Assembly (NCBI RefSeq): GCF_023973825.1
Contig: NC_090122.1
Span: forward strand, 558,001 to 622,000
Reading direction: 5' to 3'
Length of the DNA stretch: 64,000 bases
Source of the DNA: Plasmodium brasilianum
Taxonomy: Eukaryota; Apicomplexa; Aconoidasida; Haemosporida; Plasmodiidae
The notes below the pieces were generated by a model, which was not told where the DNA came from, made no database searches, and worked only from the letters and a program-made list of their open reading frames with translations. The position numbers were made by a program, and so were the translations under genes. Positions 38,071-50,939 of the stretch are shown piece after piece. How positions within the stretch are numbered: position 1 is the first letter of the stretch; every line of letters starts with the position of its first letter.

Positions 38071-39279
38071 CTTGGAAAATTAAAAGCTTTTTATCTTTTT
38101 ATAAAACTGATAGAATATACAAAAGTTTATAAAAACGCAGAAACACGAATGTTTTAATTAAAGTAAAATTCTTTTTTATATCTAAAAAAAAAAAAAGAAA
38201 AAAAAGAAAACTAATTTCAATCTGTTATCGTTAATTTGTTCAGGCTTAAAAAAATGCACACATAATAGATATATTTATATATATATTTTTTAAAAAATAT
38301 ACTAACGTAAAGAATACATGAAAAAAGAGCTAGGGGAATAAGATCTGTTTATAAACAAAATGCACATACAAGCAGTATATAAATAAACCGAAATTTTAGC
38401 ATGAGTTTTTATTTTTGTATTTTGCTTTTATAAAAGTTAATTCAACTGTTTCGTTTGACATGGTAAGGTAATAATTTATTCCACCAAGACTAGTTAGCCA
38501 TTATTTTACTTCTAATTAATGTTCAGATAATCGTCACTTTAATGAGTTGGGTACATGTGTACATATATTTATATATATACATATATACATATATATATTA
38601 TATACATGTTGAACGGTGCAAATTTTTCTGTTTCTCTTTTTTACCCTTTTTTTTAATCATGTGGCACACAACCTTGTGCACACTTAAGCAAAAAAAAAAA
38701 AAAAAAAGCTTTTTATATCACGGCGGAGTAACATACCTCCTAACCGTAAAATAAGAAACGGTATAAAACCAAAATATTAAAACCTTATCAAGTTTATGAA
38801 AAAATAAAACTAAAAAATGTTAATGTATTTTAAAAGTAAATATCTTAAAAATTTAACTGAATTTAAGGTGGAAAAAAAAAAAGCTTTATGTGAAAGCTAT
38901 TTTTATATACTGTAACACGAACGTCTACATATCAATTCAAAACAAAAAAAGATATAATTAAAAATATGATCAGTTTTAATCTCTGTATATGCTAATTTTT
39001 TTTTTTTTTTTTTTTTTTTTTTTGTCTTTGTAATTATATATAAAATTATCTTTTAATTATTAAAAGGAATGAACTCTTTCAAATAGTAAAAAAGATAACT
39101 ATTATAAACACATAAGTGCATTAAATAGATTTATAAGTGTTTTAATTTGTTTTATTGCTGTTTGCACACACACATGAGCTACATATACATAAATATGCAT
39201 ATGTTTGTGTATGTATGCATGTGTATGAGCGTCTGTGCATGTATGTATGTACTAACGCACAGGCACCTATGGCTTTTTC
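38071..39279. other. Intergenic region upstream of CYP19B
   Basis: Between two minus-strand genes: the promoter of CYP19B and the 3' flank of the next gene. It contains A runs at 38184-38211 and 38691-38707, a T run of about 25 at 38998-39023, and 'tacatata' microsatellites at 38565-38605. No coding sequence is supported. Confidence 0.55.
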
Positions 39280-40203
39280 CTAATTATTTGCAGAAGACTT
39301 CCTTCTAAAGAAGCTTTTTAGCTTTTCTGTAAACAATTTAGTCTTTGACTTTTTTTTATAATTATCATCCCCACAAGTTGTGCTTTGTTCAGACTCAAAT
39401 GAATTTTGAATAATAGTTGCTAGTTTAAAGTCTTCTTGTTCCATTAAACTCAATTCGTTTCTTATATCTTTATTTAATTCTAATTCAATTTGTTTTGCTA
39501 ATTCTTCATCTTTCTTTAATTGCTCTAAATACATTTTTTCGGATATTTTTTCTTCCTTGTTTAAAGTATGAGCAAGTTTTATGTTTTCAACATTTAGTTG
39601 TCTCTGTTGTTGTAATTTTATTTCGTCTTCTCGTTTTTCTTTTATTGAATTTACTGTACCTTTCCACATTTTTAATTTTTCTTCAAATTCTAATGGTTCC
39701 TCTACAAGTTCACCATTATTTAAATAATTTTTTTCTTTACCTTCTATATTTTCCTCCTGTCCGTTAATTATATTATGAGAATTATTTGTTTTTATAACTG
39801 TATCCTTTTCATCTTCGCTACCCTTGTCTACCACTAAACTACCATTATATCTACCGCAGTTACTACCACCACTTCCATTACCACCGCGAACATTTTCACT
39901 GCTAACATTTTCACTGCTAACAATTCCACCAATGCCATCTGTTGTTGATGAAACTATTGTGTTTTCCCTGTTACTTCCTGGATGAGTAGTCGTTTCGATC
40001 TTTTCATTCATTAGATTAACTCCATTCAATTTCCTGGTTAAGTCATTTGCCCTCCCGCTATCATAATTACTTGTTATACTACTTTTTGGTATATATATTT
40101 TTTCTTCTTTATTTGGTTTGTTCCTATTTCTTCTTCTATTTCTTTTATTAAGGGATCTTCCATCGAAGTTTCCTCTATTTATATAATTTGAATTTTCCAT
40201 CAT
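39280..40203 (-). CDS. Conserved charged coiled-coil protein, unknown function
   Basis: Single exon, about 307 residues from the tandem ATG ATG at 40203; the frame is also open to an ATG at 40260, which would add 19 residues rich in Ile/Lys/Leu and looks less likely. The N-terminus is basic and Arg/Asn-rich ('RNRRRNRNKPNKEEK'). The middle is Asn/Gly/Ser-rich with a short duplicated 'SSENV' unit. The C-terminal 120 residues form charged helices likely to coil ('LEQLKKDEELAKQIELELNK') and end with a Lys/Arg/Phe cluster. I do not recognise the family. There is no signal peptide, membrane span or catalytic motif. Its place between CYP19B and the DHHC gene suggests the counterpart of a conserved Plasmodium protein of unknown function. 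Confidence 0.75.
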   Translation of the reverse strand: MMENSNYINRGNFDGRSLNKRNRRRNRNKPNKEEKIYIPKSSITSNYDSGRANDLTRKLNGVNLMNEKIETTTHPGSNRENTIVSSTTDGIGGIVSSENVSSENVRGGNGSGGSNCGRYNGSLVVDKGSEDEKDTVIKTNNSHNIINGQEENIEGKEKNYLNNGELVEEPLEFEEKLKMWKGTVNSIKEKREDEIKLQQQRQLNVENIKLAHTLNKEEKISEKMYLEQLKKDEELAKQIELELNKDIRNELSLMEQEDFKLATIIQNSFESEQSTTCGDDNYKKKSKTKLFTEKLKSFFRRKSSANN

Positions 40204-40365
40204 CAACTGTTGTAATATGCATTTATATATTAGTTTAAATCTATTTGTACATATATACATCTACTCATATGTATATATGTATGTATTTGTGTTAATGTGT
40301 ATAGTCTCCTTGGCCGCTTAAATTGTATAATACCACTCTGATATTATACTGTTAATTTAGTACAC

Positions 40366-40399
<34 letters not shown>

Positions 40400-40833
40400 A
40401 TAAAAAGATTACCCTAGTTTTGTAATTATTGTAAAAATGACAACATATATACATATTATTACTCGAATTAATAATTTAAACAGAAAAAAAAAAAGGGAAA
40501 TAAGAAGAGAAGAAAAAAGGAAAAAGGGAAAAATAAAATTATAAATAATGCATTTTCACCTGCATATAACTAATAACTCTTTTTAATTATAAAAATGCTT
40601 ATTTTTGAATCCATTAAATTATTTAAAAATGTGCACATTTGTGTGAACATTTGTTTAAAAAAAAATAATAAAATAACGTCTTCTATAATAATATAATTTT
40701 TCTTTTCTTTTTTTTAAGATATTTTTCTTTTTTGGTACAAAAAACAAATATAAACTACTACCATCATTGAGTAGTTTATCGTATAATAATGGAACAAAAA
40801 AAAAAAAAATAATAAAATTAAATTAAATAAATA

Positions 40834-40886
<53 letters not shown>

Positions 40887-42683
40887 CCTGTAAAGATGTT
40901 AGGGGTATGATAGAAAACAATAAAAACGTTATTTCTGAGTTTATGATTATATCCGCAATAATTTAAACCTTTCTATAAGATTAGAAGAATTTAAAATGAT
41001 GAATAAAGAATACACAATTTTAATTCGTAAAAGTTGGTCATAAAAATAAAAAAAAAAGGCTTATAGTATCCTCACCCCTTTAAAAAAATATTAAGCATAC
41101 ATAATACTTAATCCGTTTAAAACGGGAGAAATATATGTTAGTAACTCATACATATACATACATATATATATATATAATATATATATATATTATATATATT
41201 AAATCATATGTACATATAAATATATACATGTACAAATGTACAGTAGCTGAAAAATAATTTCCTATAAAAAATTTTCTACAAATTGGCATGTATAATATGT
41301 ATATACGGTATTAGTCTATATTTTTTTTTTTTTTTTAATCTTTAAAAATATATATTGCGGAAGAGTAATTTGAAAATAATTTTTCTTTTTTAAAGGCTTG
41401 AAAAGAATAAAAAGTATACAATACTTATCAATGAAGGATAAATATTATTTTATATAAATATTAAATATACAAAAAAATAAATAATATATATATATATATA
41501 TATATAATATATATATAATATTTGTTTAAAATTGTATATACCTGCATATCGTGTACATTTTAACAGGCAAGTTATAGCATTTTCAATATAAAGAAAAAAA
41601 AAAATTCTAAAATAAAAAAGTGCGTAAAATGCGTAAAAAACGTAAAAAATATAAAAAACGTAAAAAACGTAAAAAATGTAAAAAATGTAAAAAATGTAAA
41701 AAATGTAAAAAATGTAAAAAATGTAAAAAATGTAAAAAATGTAAAAAATGTAAAAAATGTAAAAAATGTAAAAAATGTAAAAAACGTAAAAAACGTAAAA
41801 AACGTAAAAAACGTAAAAAACGTAAAAAACGTAAAAAACGTAAAAAACGTAAAAAACGTAAAAAACGTAAAATATATCGAACTGCATATATTATATTTAC
41901 AATTTTTTCGAATTAAAAACAGGTCGAATGACATATATTTTATAAATACGTTCACGTTTTACGAGTGGTTACGATGCTTCAATTATACTATACTGCGTAA
42001 TATGAAAAAAACGAAAAGGAAAAAATTAAGATATATATTATATATATATTACATTTATATATAAATGTAGTTGCTATATTTATTATCCTACCACTGCTGT
42101 GCAAATTAATATAAAAGAAAAAAATGAATAACATTGTGTCATATTTACATGTGTCCTATAGCATGTGATTATGTTTTTTAAATATCTAAGAAAAAATAAA
42201 ACATATGCCTTTTTGTTTTAAAATATACAGATATAAAGAACTTACCTTTTTTTTTTTTTTTTTTTTTGTTGTATTATTTTTTGTGTTTATATTTTGCCGG
42301 TTATATTTTTTTTGTTTTCGTATTTTTTTGTTTTCGTATTTTTTTGTTTTTATATATTTCTTTTTGCCTATTCTGCAGTCCTTAGGGGAAACCCTAAATG
42401 TGTTTGTTCTGATAAAATTTTAAATTGGTTAACTGTAAGCCTATATAAGTATTCTGTTAAATTTTTTGAATAATTTTCCTGTGTGCATGTTATAAAACAT
42501 ACGCACGTTATGTATGTTTATATATGTGTACGTGTGCGTTTGACTTGACGTAAAGTAATAAATGTGTTATTACAAAGGGGAAAAAAAAAATTAATATTCT
42601 CATATTTATGTCCAAATATACAAATGATGCTACTTGTGCACAATTATTACCAGAAAAAGAAAAGAAAAGAAAAGAAGAGTTAA
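40204..42683. promoter_or_regulatory. Head-to-head intergenic region, coiled-coil gene / DHHC gene
   Basis: Divergent promoters are expected here. The region has (TA)n tracts at 40830-40880, 41165-41200 and 41482-41520, a 9-bp minisatellite listed separately, and T-rich blocks at 42250-42365. One or more 5' exons of the DHHC gene may lie within 42120-42450 but could not be placed with certainty. Confidence 0.5.
41640..41872. repeat. 9-bp minisatellite in two homogeneous blocks
   Basis: About 25 copies of a 9-base unit: after a few mixed copies, 12 copies of 'aaaaaatgt' (to about 41776), then an abrupt switch to 10 copies of 'aaaaaacgt' (to about 41866). The 9-base period keeps frames open on both strands (Lys-Lys-Cys then Lys-Lys-Arg on the plus strand), which explains the long apparent open frames. 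There is no start context or flanking coding sequence. Confidence 0.88.
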
Positions 42684-43661
42684 ATGATTATTCAACTTTT
42701 TTCTCTCTGTAGAACATTCAAATTTTTTGCATCGACCATTGTCATATGTATTCTCCTCATCGTTACTACCATTATTACTTTATACGCACGTATAAATTTA
42801 TACATATATATATGTAATGTATGTATGTTATATATGTGCGTATGCTATATATGTGCGTATGCTATATATGTGCGTATGTTATATATGTATGTTATGTATG
42901 TATGTATGTTTGTGTATATGCATATATATATATATATATATATATATACATGTGTATATTAATTTTTTTTTTTTTTTCAAAGGTCACTCCCCCATTTCCA
43001 TTCCTTAAGTTACGTCCCACATGAATTGTTTGTTGTCCTTCCTATTTGTTTCAATTCTGAGCATTTTTGTATATATATGTTACATATGTAAGCAAAGGAT
43101 ATAGTACGCATTTATGTAAATATGTGAACATGTGTATATGTGAATGTGTGTGCATTTGAATATGTATACGTGTGTGTGTGTATGATAATAGTAATAGTCA
43201 ATGAGTTAATATAAATGACTCCATTCAGTAATATATATATATTAAATGTGCAATAATATATATTTTTTTCCTTAAAATGGCTATAAACATAACTTTAAAT
43301 ATATTACTATCGCAATTAGTATTATTATTGTTAGTACTGTTAGATTTGTTAGTACTGTTAGATTTGTGAGTACTGTTAGATTTGTGAGTACTGTTAGATT
43401 TGTTAGTACTGTTAGATTTGTGAGTACTGTTAGTTTCATCAGTTCTGTTAGATCTGTTAATACTTCTACTATTGTTACTAATTTTTTGTTTTCTTTTATT
43501 TCACCTGTCTGCAGACTGCTTGCAAAATGAGTATTTAAATAATTATAGTAAAGCAGTCCGAATACTACTAATAGTGTTAAGCATCCCTTTTTTTATTTGT
43601 TATTATTGGTCATTCGTAAAATGTTCTTTGTACAATCCAGGGTATGTTGATCATACGTGGG

Positions 43662-43699
<38 letters not shown>

Positions 43700-44658
43700 A
43701 CAGTTTTTTCTTCTTAATAATTCAATGAAAAAACTATAAACGTATATTTTTATTTCCGACATTTTTTTATCCTCTTCTTTTTAAAATAAAAATGTTATAC
43801 TAGTGTTTTTCCTTCATTTTAAAAATCATTGTTCTCGCTTTTTTCCTTTTTAAAAATCATTGTACTTGCTTTTTTCCATTTCTCACATTGCAGCAAACGC
43901 AGAGGAGAATAACATACAAATAGAAAAAAGAAAGATAAGAAACTATACGCCTAATAAATACACTGTTTGTGATAAGTGCGACTTTTTGGTTAGGCCCGAG
44001 AGGGCTCACCACTGCAGGGTTAGCCTTCATGAGAGTACAATTTTTTTTTTTGTGTATGCATATTCTTGTGCTTATGCGCCAACAAACACACACATGCATG
44101 TATATGTTTATATGTATGTATGTATGAATGTATGTATGTATGTATGTATGTATGTATGTATGTATGTATGTACGTAAGTATGTATGTATGTATGTATGTA
44201 TGTACGTAAGTATGTATGTATGTATGTATGTATGTACGTATGTACGTATGTACGTATGTACGTATGTACGTATGTATGTATATATGTATATATATATATA
44301 TATATTTATTTATTTATTGAAGTACGCCTATATAAGCCTTTTTGCTCCAACACTACTGCTTGTGCACACACCTTTATGTTTGTACTCTCAACCCCCTATT
44401 GTTCATTTCTTATAGTCGTGCAAGAGATGTGTATTAAAGATGGATCATCATTGCCCATGGATAGGGACGTGTGTAGGGGAAAAAAATCTCAAATTTTTTT
44501 TTTTGTTTTTATTTTATGGCCTACTTATAACACTTTACATTGTTGTGACCATAACGCCAAAGTTTATTAAGTCCCTTTATGAAAGTGAAGGCACCAAGGT
44601 ACAAATTATTAGAATATCTTTAAAAATGACCAGAAAAGGTTTTATGTACATATATGCG

Positions 44659-44701
<43 letters not shown>

Positions 44702-46053
44702 GTTACTATTTTTCTTGCTGTCTCCTTTGCCAAACCAAAAACTTTGGCTTGTATTTTGCATTCTCATTTGGTCTATCTGTATATGCCTTTATTAATTGTT
44801 TCTTTGTTTATTAGGTTACGGACAAAATGAACCATGCTGCTCTTCTGATTAGTACATATTATTAAATTACTTCCACAAGTCTTTCTTTTGACAAAGGCAT
44901 TTATGTATACGTATATACATGAACTCATATGTGTACACTATCATACATGAACTCATATGTGTACGCTATCATACATGCATATAAATATGTATGCACTATC
45001 ATACATGCGTATAAATATGTGTACACTATCATACATGCGTATAAATATGTGTGCACTATCATACATGCGTATAAATATGTGTGCACATGAATTTTCATCC
45101 CTTTAACACCATTCTTAGCTATTTGTGCGTCTCTGACACTACTGTTAGCCTTAATCTTTGTAATACTAAAAAACTTTTTTATCATTTTCATTTTAGGAAT
45201 TAAATAATTAATACATATTAACAAATGACATGTCTATTCACCCCATTGTTTTCATTTCAATTATAATTTTCTTTTTTTTTTTTTTTTTTTATTTTTAGAT
45301 GAATTGTCAATACTTATATTTTATATCTCGTAATATAACAGTAATAGAATCTTCATATAAAGATAAAGTATGCCAAAAAAAAAAAAAAAAAAAAAAAGAA
45401 AAAAATTATTTTATTATTATATTGGTATACTGATATATTTGCCATGTTAAATTAGGCTTGCTTATTAATTTTTTTTTCTTATCTTAAAATATGTCGCAGA
45501 ATCCATATGACTTAGGTATTTACAACAACTGGAAAATGGTAAAAATGGAAAGAAAAAAATGAAAAAAAATAAAAATAACAAAATGATAACGCAACAAATG
45601 ACAAAGAGGAAAAGTAGCATAGTAGTAAAATTGCAAAATAGCAAAATAATATAAATAAATGAAAACACAAAAGATACCTATAATTTTTTTTGAACAAATT
45701 CATATGAAAGGTATTTGGAGAATTTAAATGGAAGTGGTTTTTTCCCTTTGACCCTGAAAACTTGTACTCGTTGAGTAACCAAAAAGGAAAAAAGAAAAAA
45801 AACTATGAAATGAAATTTCTGCCGATATATAAAAGATGATAATGTGTTTCTCTATGCCTGCGTAAACATACACATACAAACATACATACACGTATTTATA
45901 TATGTGATTACACACCTTTTTTTTTTGTTTAACCCTTGTCAAGATTACCTGTACCCCGTGAATGATATATACATGAACATTGTTAACATCGACATGGACG
46001 ATTCATTTTTATCTAGCTCTAATGAGAACCCAAAGGGAGAGGATGATATCTGA
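42684..46053 (+). CDS. DHHC9: DHHC-type protein S-acyltransferase
   Basis: Ten coding exons join in phase: 42684-42789, 43515-43664, 43894-44018, 44416-44598, 44815-44851, 45119-45159, 45299-45367, 45500-45538, 45711-45774, 45944-46053; about 307 residues. Four membrane spans are seen: '[20 protein letters not shown]', '[16 protein letters not shown]', '[18 protein letters not shown]', and a last one split over exons 5-7 ('[17 protein letters not shown]'). The Cys-rich domain has C-x2-C, 'ERAHHCRSCKRC', and '[12 protein letters not shown]' with the acyl-accepting Cys. It transfers palmitate to membrane protein cysteines. The tail 'RNITVIESS' matches the TTxE-type motif. The first exon is uncertain: exon 2 has a strong acceptor at 42711-42712, so the start at 42684 may instead be replaced by a spliced upstream exon. 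The symbol follows synteny with RON4, from memory. Confidence 0.85.
43340..43455. repeat. 18-bp tandem repeat in DHHC intron 1
   Basis: About six copies of 'tgttagatttgtgagtac'-like units, with the position in 'ttgtgag/ttgttag' alternating between copies. It lies wholly between the first two coding exons of the DHHC gene. Confidence 0.8.
44105..44310. repeat. GTAT/GTAC tetranucleotide array in DHHC intron
   Basis: A 'tatg' repeat of about 45 units with interspersed 'tacg' units, giving higher-order blocks (tacg-taag, then alternating tacg-tatg), running into (TA)n. It lies in the intron that interrupts the DHHC Cys-rich domain between 44018 and 44416. Confidence 0.85.
44920..45090. repeat. 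30-bp tandem repeat in DHHC intron 5
   Basis: Roughly six copies of a 30-base unit containing 'tatcatacatgcgtataaat' followed by 'atgtgtgcac'. The two left-hand copies carry 'gaactc' in place of 'gcgtat'. It fills much of the intron between 44851 and 45119. Confidence 0.85.
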
Positions 46054-47321
46054 TTTATATATTTGTACTGCTGTTCAAGATTTATTATACAGATTGATAT
46101 TTAGCGCTGTGTATGCGTATATATATATATATATATGGATGTATGCCCGAATATTCGTTTATGTCTTTCTCCCAACTTTTATTCGTTTCCAAAACGGTAT
46201 TAAAATTTTTTTTTATAAATAAAATATTGATCTCTTTCTTTTTTTGGTTAGAAACCTTATATATTAATGAAGTATCATTTTATTTTTTCCCTTTTAAAAT
46301 TATATTTACATTTAAGAATAATCAGGGGATTCTGTTAAGACTGCATTGGGGATTAGTACTATATGCTTCCACATATTTTTATTTTTTATTTTACATAAGC
46401 CTTTTTTTTTTTTTTTTCATTTTTCTTTTTGTAATTAAGCAGTTTTTTCATGTACCCATTACATAATATATATTAGTTCAAAGAGATGAAACTTCATTCA
46501 AGTGCTATACATTTTTTTTTGTTTTGTTTGAAATATAATTAAAAAATATTATATGACAATAAAAAAAAAACAAACAAATGACTGATTGATTGGTGATTGG
46601 TTGACAAACGAATCATTAGGGAAAGGCCTAGGAGATATCCGACAAGGCAATGTAAACATGAGTAACACAGTTTATTATTAGCGGTGTTACACTATTATTA
46701 TTATGAAAACAAAAAAACAGAAAAAAAAAATGGTAGCATTTCTAAAAGCTGCAGCTTACAAAATTCTACGGAATAAATTTTAAAAACTAAATTAAAATAG
46801 ACAAAGAACAAAAAAAAAAAAAAAAAATTAACGAAAAAGAGACGAAATAACCAAATGAGTAATAAATGATTAAACTTTGTTAAAAACAAGATACACTTTA
46901 CGAACGAGTGTGACAAGCGCAAATGTGAAATCATTATAATAGTTATAACCATCGTAACGTATGTCTAGCTGCTGTGTGTTTTGTAAACATTTATAAATTA
47001 TACAGACCTCTTTATTCACAGAAACTAATATACTAATGGTAGACATTCATATATATGTGGTATTATGTTCATGTATATATTTGGAAATTAAAAAAAAAAT
47101 AATAATAACGCTTCATAACAAAATTTGGGGAACTATCCATACTCCCACCCCCATTTCCCCAATATACAATCGACATAATATTAAAATTCGTTATGATTTG
47201 TCCTTTTTCATTTTTACTTGAATATGTATGAATGAAACTAATGTTCACTTTCATAATACAAGATAATTTGACTTCCATTAGTTTCGTTGATCTCGTCAGG
47301 TTCAATTCCACATCATTTTTC
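46054..47321. other. Convergent spacer between DHHC gene and RON4
   Basis: Tail-to-tail intergenic DNA holding both 3' UTRs. A less AT-rich stretch lies at 47110-47320, leading into the RON4 stop. Open frames here are Phe/Ile/Leu- or Lys-rich and unsupported. Confidence 0.55.
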
Positions 47322-50300
47322 TTACAAATCCTCAAAAATAACATTCTCAACTTCTTCCTCTCCAGCATCTCTAACATTGCTTTCACTGTCACTTATATTT
47401 TTTAGTTCTTGTTTAATGAAATCTTCATCGAATGCTCTCTTTTCTACCTCGTTTGCCAGCAATCCATGCGACTCAGTCGACAGAAGAACTAGCAGCTTGG
47501 ACAACGTTTCAGCTGCAAAGGGGGCAAGAAAAAAAAAAAGAAAAGTAAAGATATTAAAAGGGAAAAAAAAAAGAAAAAAAAAAAAAATGAGGGAACTCAT
47601 GTTGGATGTCCTGCTCATGAACGCGTTCATACGCATATATAACATCGCACAGTGCACGTCTAAAAAAATGTGGCTCTTTCGTTATGAACAGAGATAGCTA
47701 TATCGGGATGAAATACGTACAAAAATGTACACACAAATACACTAATACGAACGCATATACACACATACACATGTGCACTATACGAGCACACTACATTGAA
47801 CAGTACCAACTAAGGCATTGTGCGGATTGCACATTTCCTTGAGGGCAAGATGTTTCTCCTCTGATAGATAGCTTAACCGAACAAGGGGTTCTAGGACCTT
47901 CTTACCCTCCATATTTAGTATATTTAACTGTAAATTATGAAAATCCAAAATGGTATGTTTATGTTCATCGGAGCACCTGTGTAACATATCAGTCAAATGT
48001 AATAGGGTACATACAGATATAACCTTCAGAGGACTTATTTTTTTGCTTTTTTTTTCAGTATAAACAAAATAAGAATTTATTCTTTGAGCTATGGCTACAT
48101 GGTAAGAACTTATATGTGCTTTAACCAAATTTCCTAAGGAGCCAATTATTGAAGAGCTCGGTTTTTTAACATTTTCATGATTAAATGGTACTGATGCAAT
48201 ATTTCCACCAATTCTCATTATTTTTGTACAATAGGTAAATACTTTGGATTTTTTAATTTTTTTCATTTCTTTGGCATAATTTTCGTTTTTATTATACATC
48301 TTGTCTAACACTAATAGTTCATCAATCAGTCCTAAAAATGCATGTTCATTGTCTATTTCGAATCCTAACAAATTTTGATAATATTTCCAATGCTGTAATA
48401 AAATAGAAGCACCTGCACATAAAAAATTTATTTCAATATTTTTTTCAAAATCTACTACTGATCCATATTCCTCAGGGGATAACCACTTTGCAAACATCAT
48501 AGCCATACGTTGAGCTAACTCTTTGGATGTTATACTTATAATAAAATCCTTTACAGCACATGATTCTGACTTCTTTTTCAATATAGGAGGTAACTTAGTA
48601 TATGGAACACCTATTTTTTTGAACATTTGAATTTTTAATTCTTTTAACGATTGATCCAAAATGGACTTATTAATATTTAGAGACTCATAAAAACTAGGGT
48701 CTTCATAATAGGATAATTCTGTTAATATTTTAAAAAGTGTTGATAATATTTTATCATACATTTCAAGTGAAATGGTATTCTTAATTGAACTAATTTCTCG
48801 TGAATTAATTTTTAATCTTTCTAATGCTTCTTCAAATATTTTTCCACAATTTTTACTTGTTTTTAACTTTAACAATCCATCTATTCCTTCCTTTGCTGCA
48901 TCCATAATCTCTAATATCATTCGTTCCCTCAACGAAATATGCAATTTTTTTCCCTTAAACGATTCAAATCCGATCAAATCCGCGTTCTGATGCAAACTAC
49001 CATATATGACATTATTGCTGTTATCATCATATGCATCATCCGTTCCCCGTGTTTCACCCTCACCATGTTCGACCTTTGGCTTGTTCGATACATTTGCATC
49101 ATGCTCGTTGACCTCCTGGGTAGTATGTTTATGACCATGTACAGGTTCTAGAGCCATTTCTGTATTTCCCGGAACGCTGGAATTATTATTACTATGCGTA
49201 TGTTCATTGTCGTTTCGCTCCATATGTTCGGAGGTGGTAGAACCACCTTGATCAGGTAGTGCTGCTCCAATGTTAGCTACAGGAACAACTGCATTATTGT
49301 TGTTTTCTTTGTTATGTGCATCCTCTTCGTCTGGCTCCTCTACGATTGGCACAGTGGTATGGTTAGCTTCTGCACCTGTATTTTCATCTGTATTGTTGTT
49401 ATTGTTGTTACTGTTATGTTCTTTGTATTGCGCAGCAGTATTGTGATCTCCCTGTATGTCCTCTTTCGCGTCTTCATTATGAGAAATAGTATGACCGTGT
49501 AAATTATTATTTAAACCATTCTGATTATAATGGTTTATATTTCCATTAGTTTCATCTATGTGATTATTGTTTGTTATATCACTATGATCATTATTATGTT
49601 TACCATTTGAATTTTTGTCCTGACCATGGTCAGCTTCATTATGACCCCCTTCATTATTGCTGTCTGATTGCTTATGCACATTCTGCGCTTTTTCCTCTTT
49701 ATGTCCGCTGATTTTGTTTTCATTAGTAGTGTCCATATCATCAGTGTGGTAACCCTTCTCATGAGCATATTCACTTGTGTTGTTATCCTCACTCAGCCTA
49801 TGCTTTACCCCGTTTCCCTCTCCATTATTATTAGCGCTACCAGCTGTGCTACCATCGTGGGTACCATTACTAATATTTTGATTTATTGTGTTAGACTTCT
49901 CTGCATTATTTTCACCTTGTCCTGCAGGAACTTCTAACGTTTCGACTGTATTTTCCTGTAATGGTCTAGCATTAATTATTTGATCATTTGATTGTAAGGT
50001 TTCTTGTGAATTGTTATCACCCCCCTTCCCTTTTGCTACCGCCTCAAGAAAGGAAAATTTTATCGACCCATTTTTTGCTGCAAAGAAGAAGTATTTTTTT
50101 CATTATTAGAAATGGTGAAATGCACATATATATATATATATATATATATACACGTACACATATATGTGTTTATATTCACATATGTGTATATGCGCAATCA
50201 CATGCATATGCGTAGGAGTATAACTCTTGTCAGTGCAGCAGCTCCAATGCATACATTTTTAAAGCAAAATTCAACTACCTTCAAATGGTTTAACTTTTTG

Positions 50301-50357
50301 AACAAATGTAGATAGAACAAGAAAAATGCTTATGAAGAAAACTGTAATACGAGACAT
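47322..50357 (-). CDS. RON4: Rhoptry neck protein 4
   Basis: Three exons: 50357-50279, 50077-47807, 47512-47322; 846 residues, all in phase. Residues 1-25 are a signal peptide ('ITVFFISIFLVLSTFVQ') split off by intron 1. Then comes about 330 residues of low-complexity Asn/His/Asp/Glu/Gly-rich sequence, and a conserved helical C-terminal region of about 480 residues starting near 'GSLHQNADLIGFESFKGKK'. It has scattered Cys and an acidic tail ending 'EEEVENVIFEDL'. RON4 is a component of the RON2-RON4-RON5 complex placed in the host membrane at the moving junction during merozoite and sporozoite invasion, partnered with AMA1. The call rests on the conserved C-terminal region, the architecture and the position between the DHHC gene and the serine esterase, as in P. 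falciparum. The low-complexity region is the part expected to vary between isolates. Confidence 0.87.
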
Positions 50358-50519
50358 TATTACTTAATTATATATTTTAAAATAGAAACATTTTTTTTTT
50401 TTTTTTTTTTTTTCATAAACACTCATTTTGTATATATGTATATATATATATATATATATAGTAGTATAACTCCAAAATAGTATATATTTATTTTTATGCT
50501 TTTTATTGTAGCAAAATCG

Positions 50520-50613
50520 ATGGTACGTATGTATGTGTATATGTGTATATGTGTATATGTGTATATGTGTGTATGTGTATATGTGTGTATGTGTATATGT
50601 GTATATGTGTATA

Positions 50614-50700
<87 letters not shown>

Positions 50701-50725
50701 TACATATATACATATATACACATAC
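50520..50725. repeat. 'atgtgtat' / (TA)n compound microsatellite
   Basis: About 12 units of 'tatgtgta' with occasional 'tgtgtgta', then a near-perfect TA stretch to about 50695, then 'catatata' units. The plus strand grades from TG-rich to TA-rich, producing open frames in several registers. Confidence 0.85.
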
Positions 50726-50899
50726 ATACATAAATATATTAAAAACGGAGGTAACACAAACGCGTACCCTTGAAATGTTATTGAAGGTTTCTCATATTAA
50801 TTTTTTTTGAAATTTTTTAAAAGTTTACCATACCTGTGCGAGTGCATCAAAGTGCATACAAACGAATTGTACGCGTATAAAAGTATATATATGTTTACA

Positions 50900-50939
<40 letters not shown>

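Noticed and set aside
39400..39460. Ubiquitin-interacting motif in 'EDFKLATIIQNSFES'
   Set aside because: The required Ala-x-x-x-Ser spacing is not met; Ala and Ser are six apart.
41450..41955. Long open frames on both strands rich in Lys-Lys-Cys/Arg or Phe-Tyr-Val/Ile
   Set aside because: They follow exactly the 9-bp minisatellite; a period divisible by three keeps all registers free of stops, and flanks show no coding signal.
44599..44814. Hydrophobic frame '[20 protein letters not shown]' as a fourth DHHC membrane span
   Set aside because: Splicing 44598 to 44815 keeps frame and, with exons 5-7, gives a proper fourth span followed by the conserved 'RNITVIE' tail; the hydrophobic frame is T-rich intron sequence ending in a stop at the acceptor.
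50364..50810. Overlapping open frames of Ile/Tyr/His/Thr or Tyr/Met/Cys/Val repeats
   Set aside because: Microsatellite artefacts in the RON4 upstream region.
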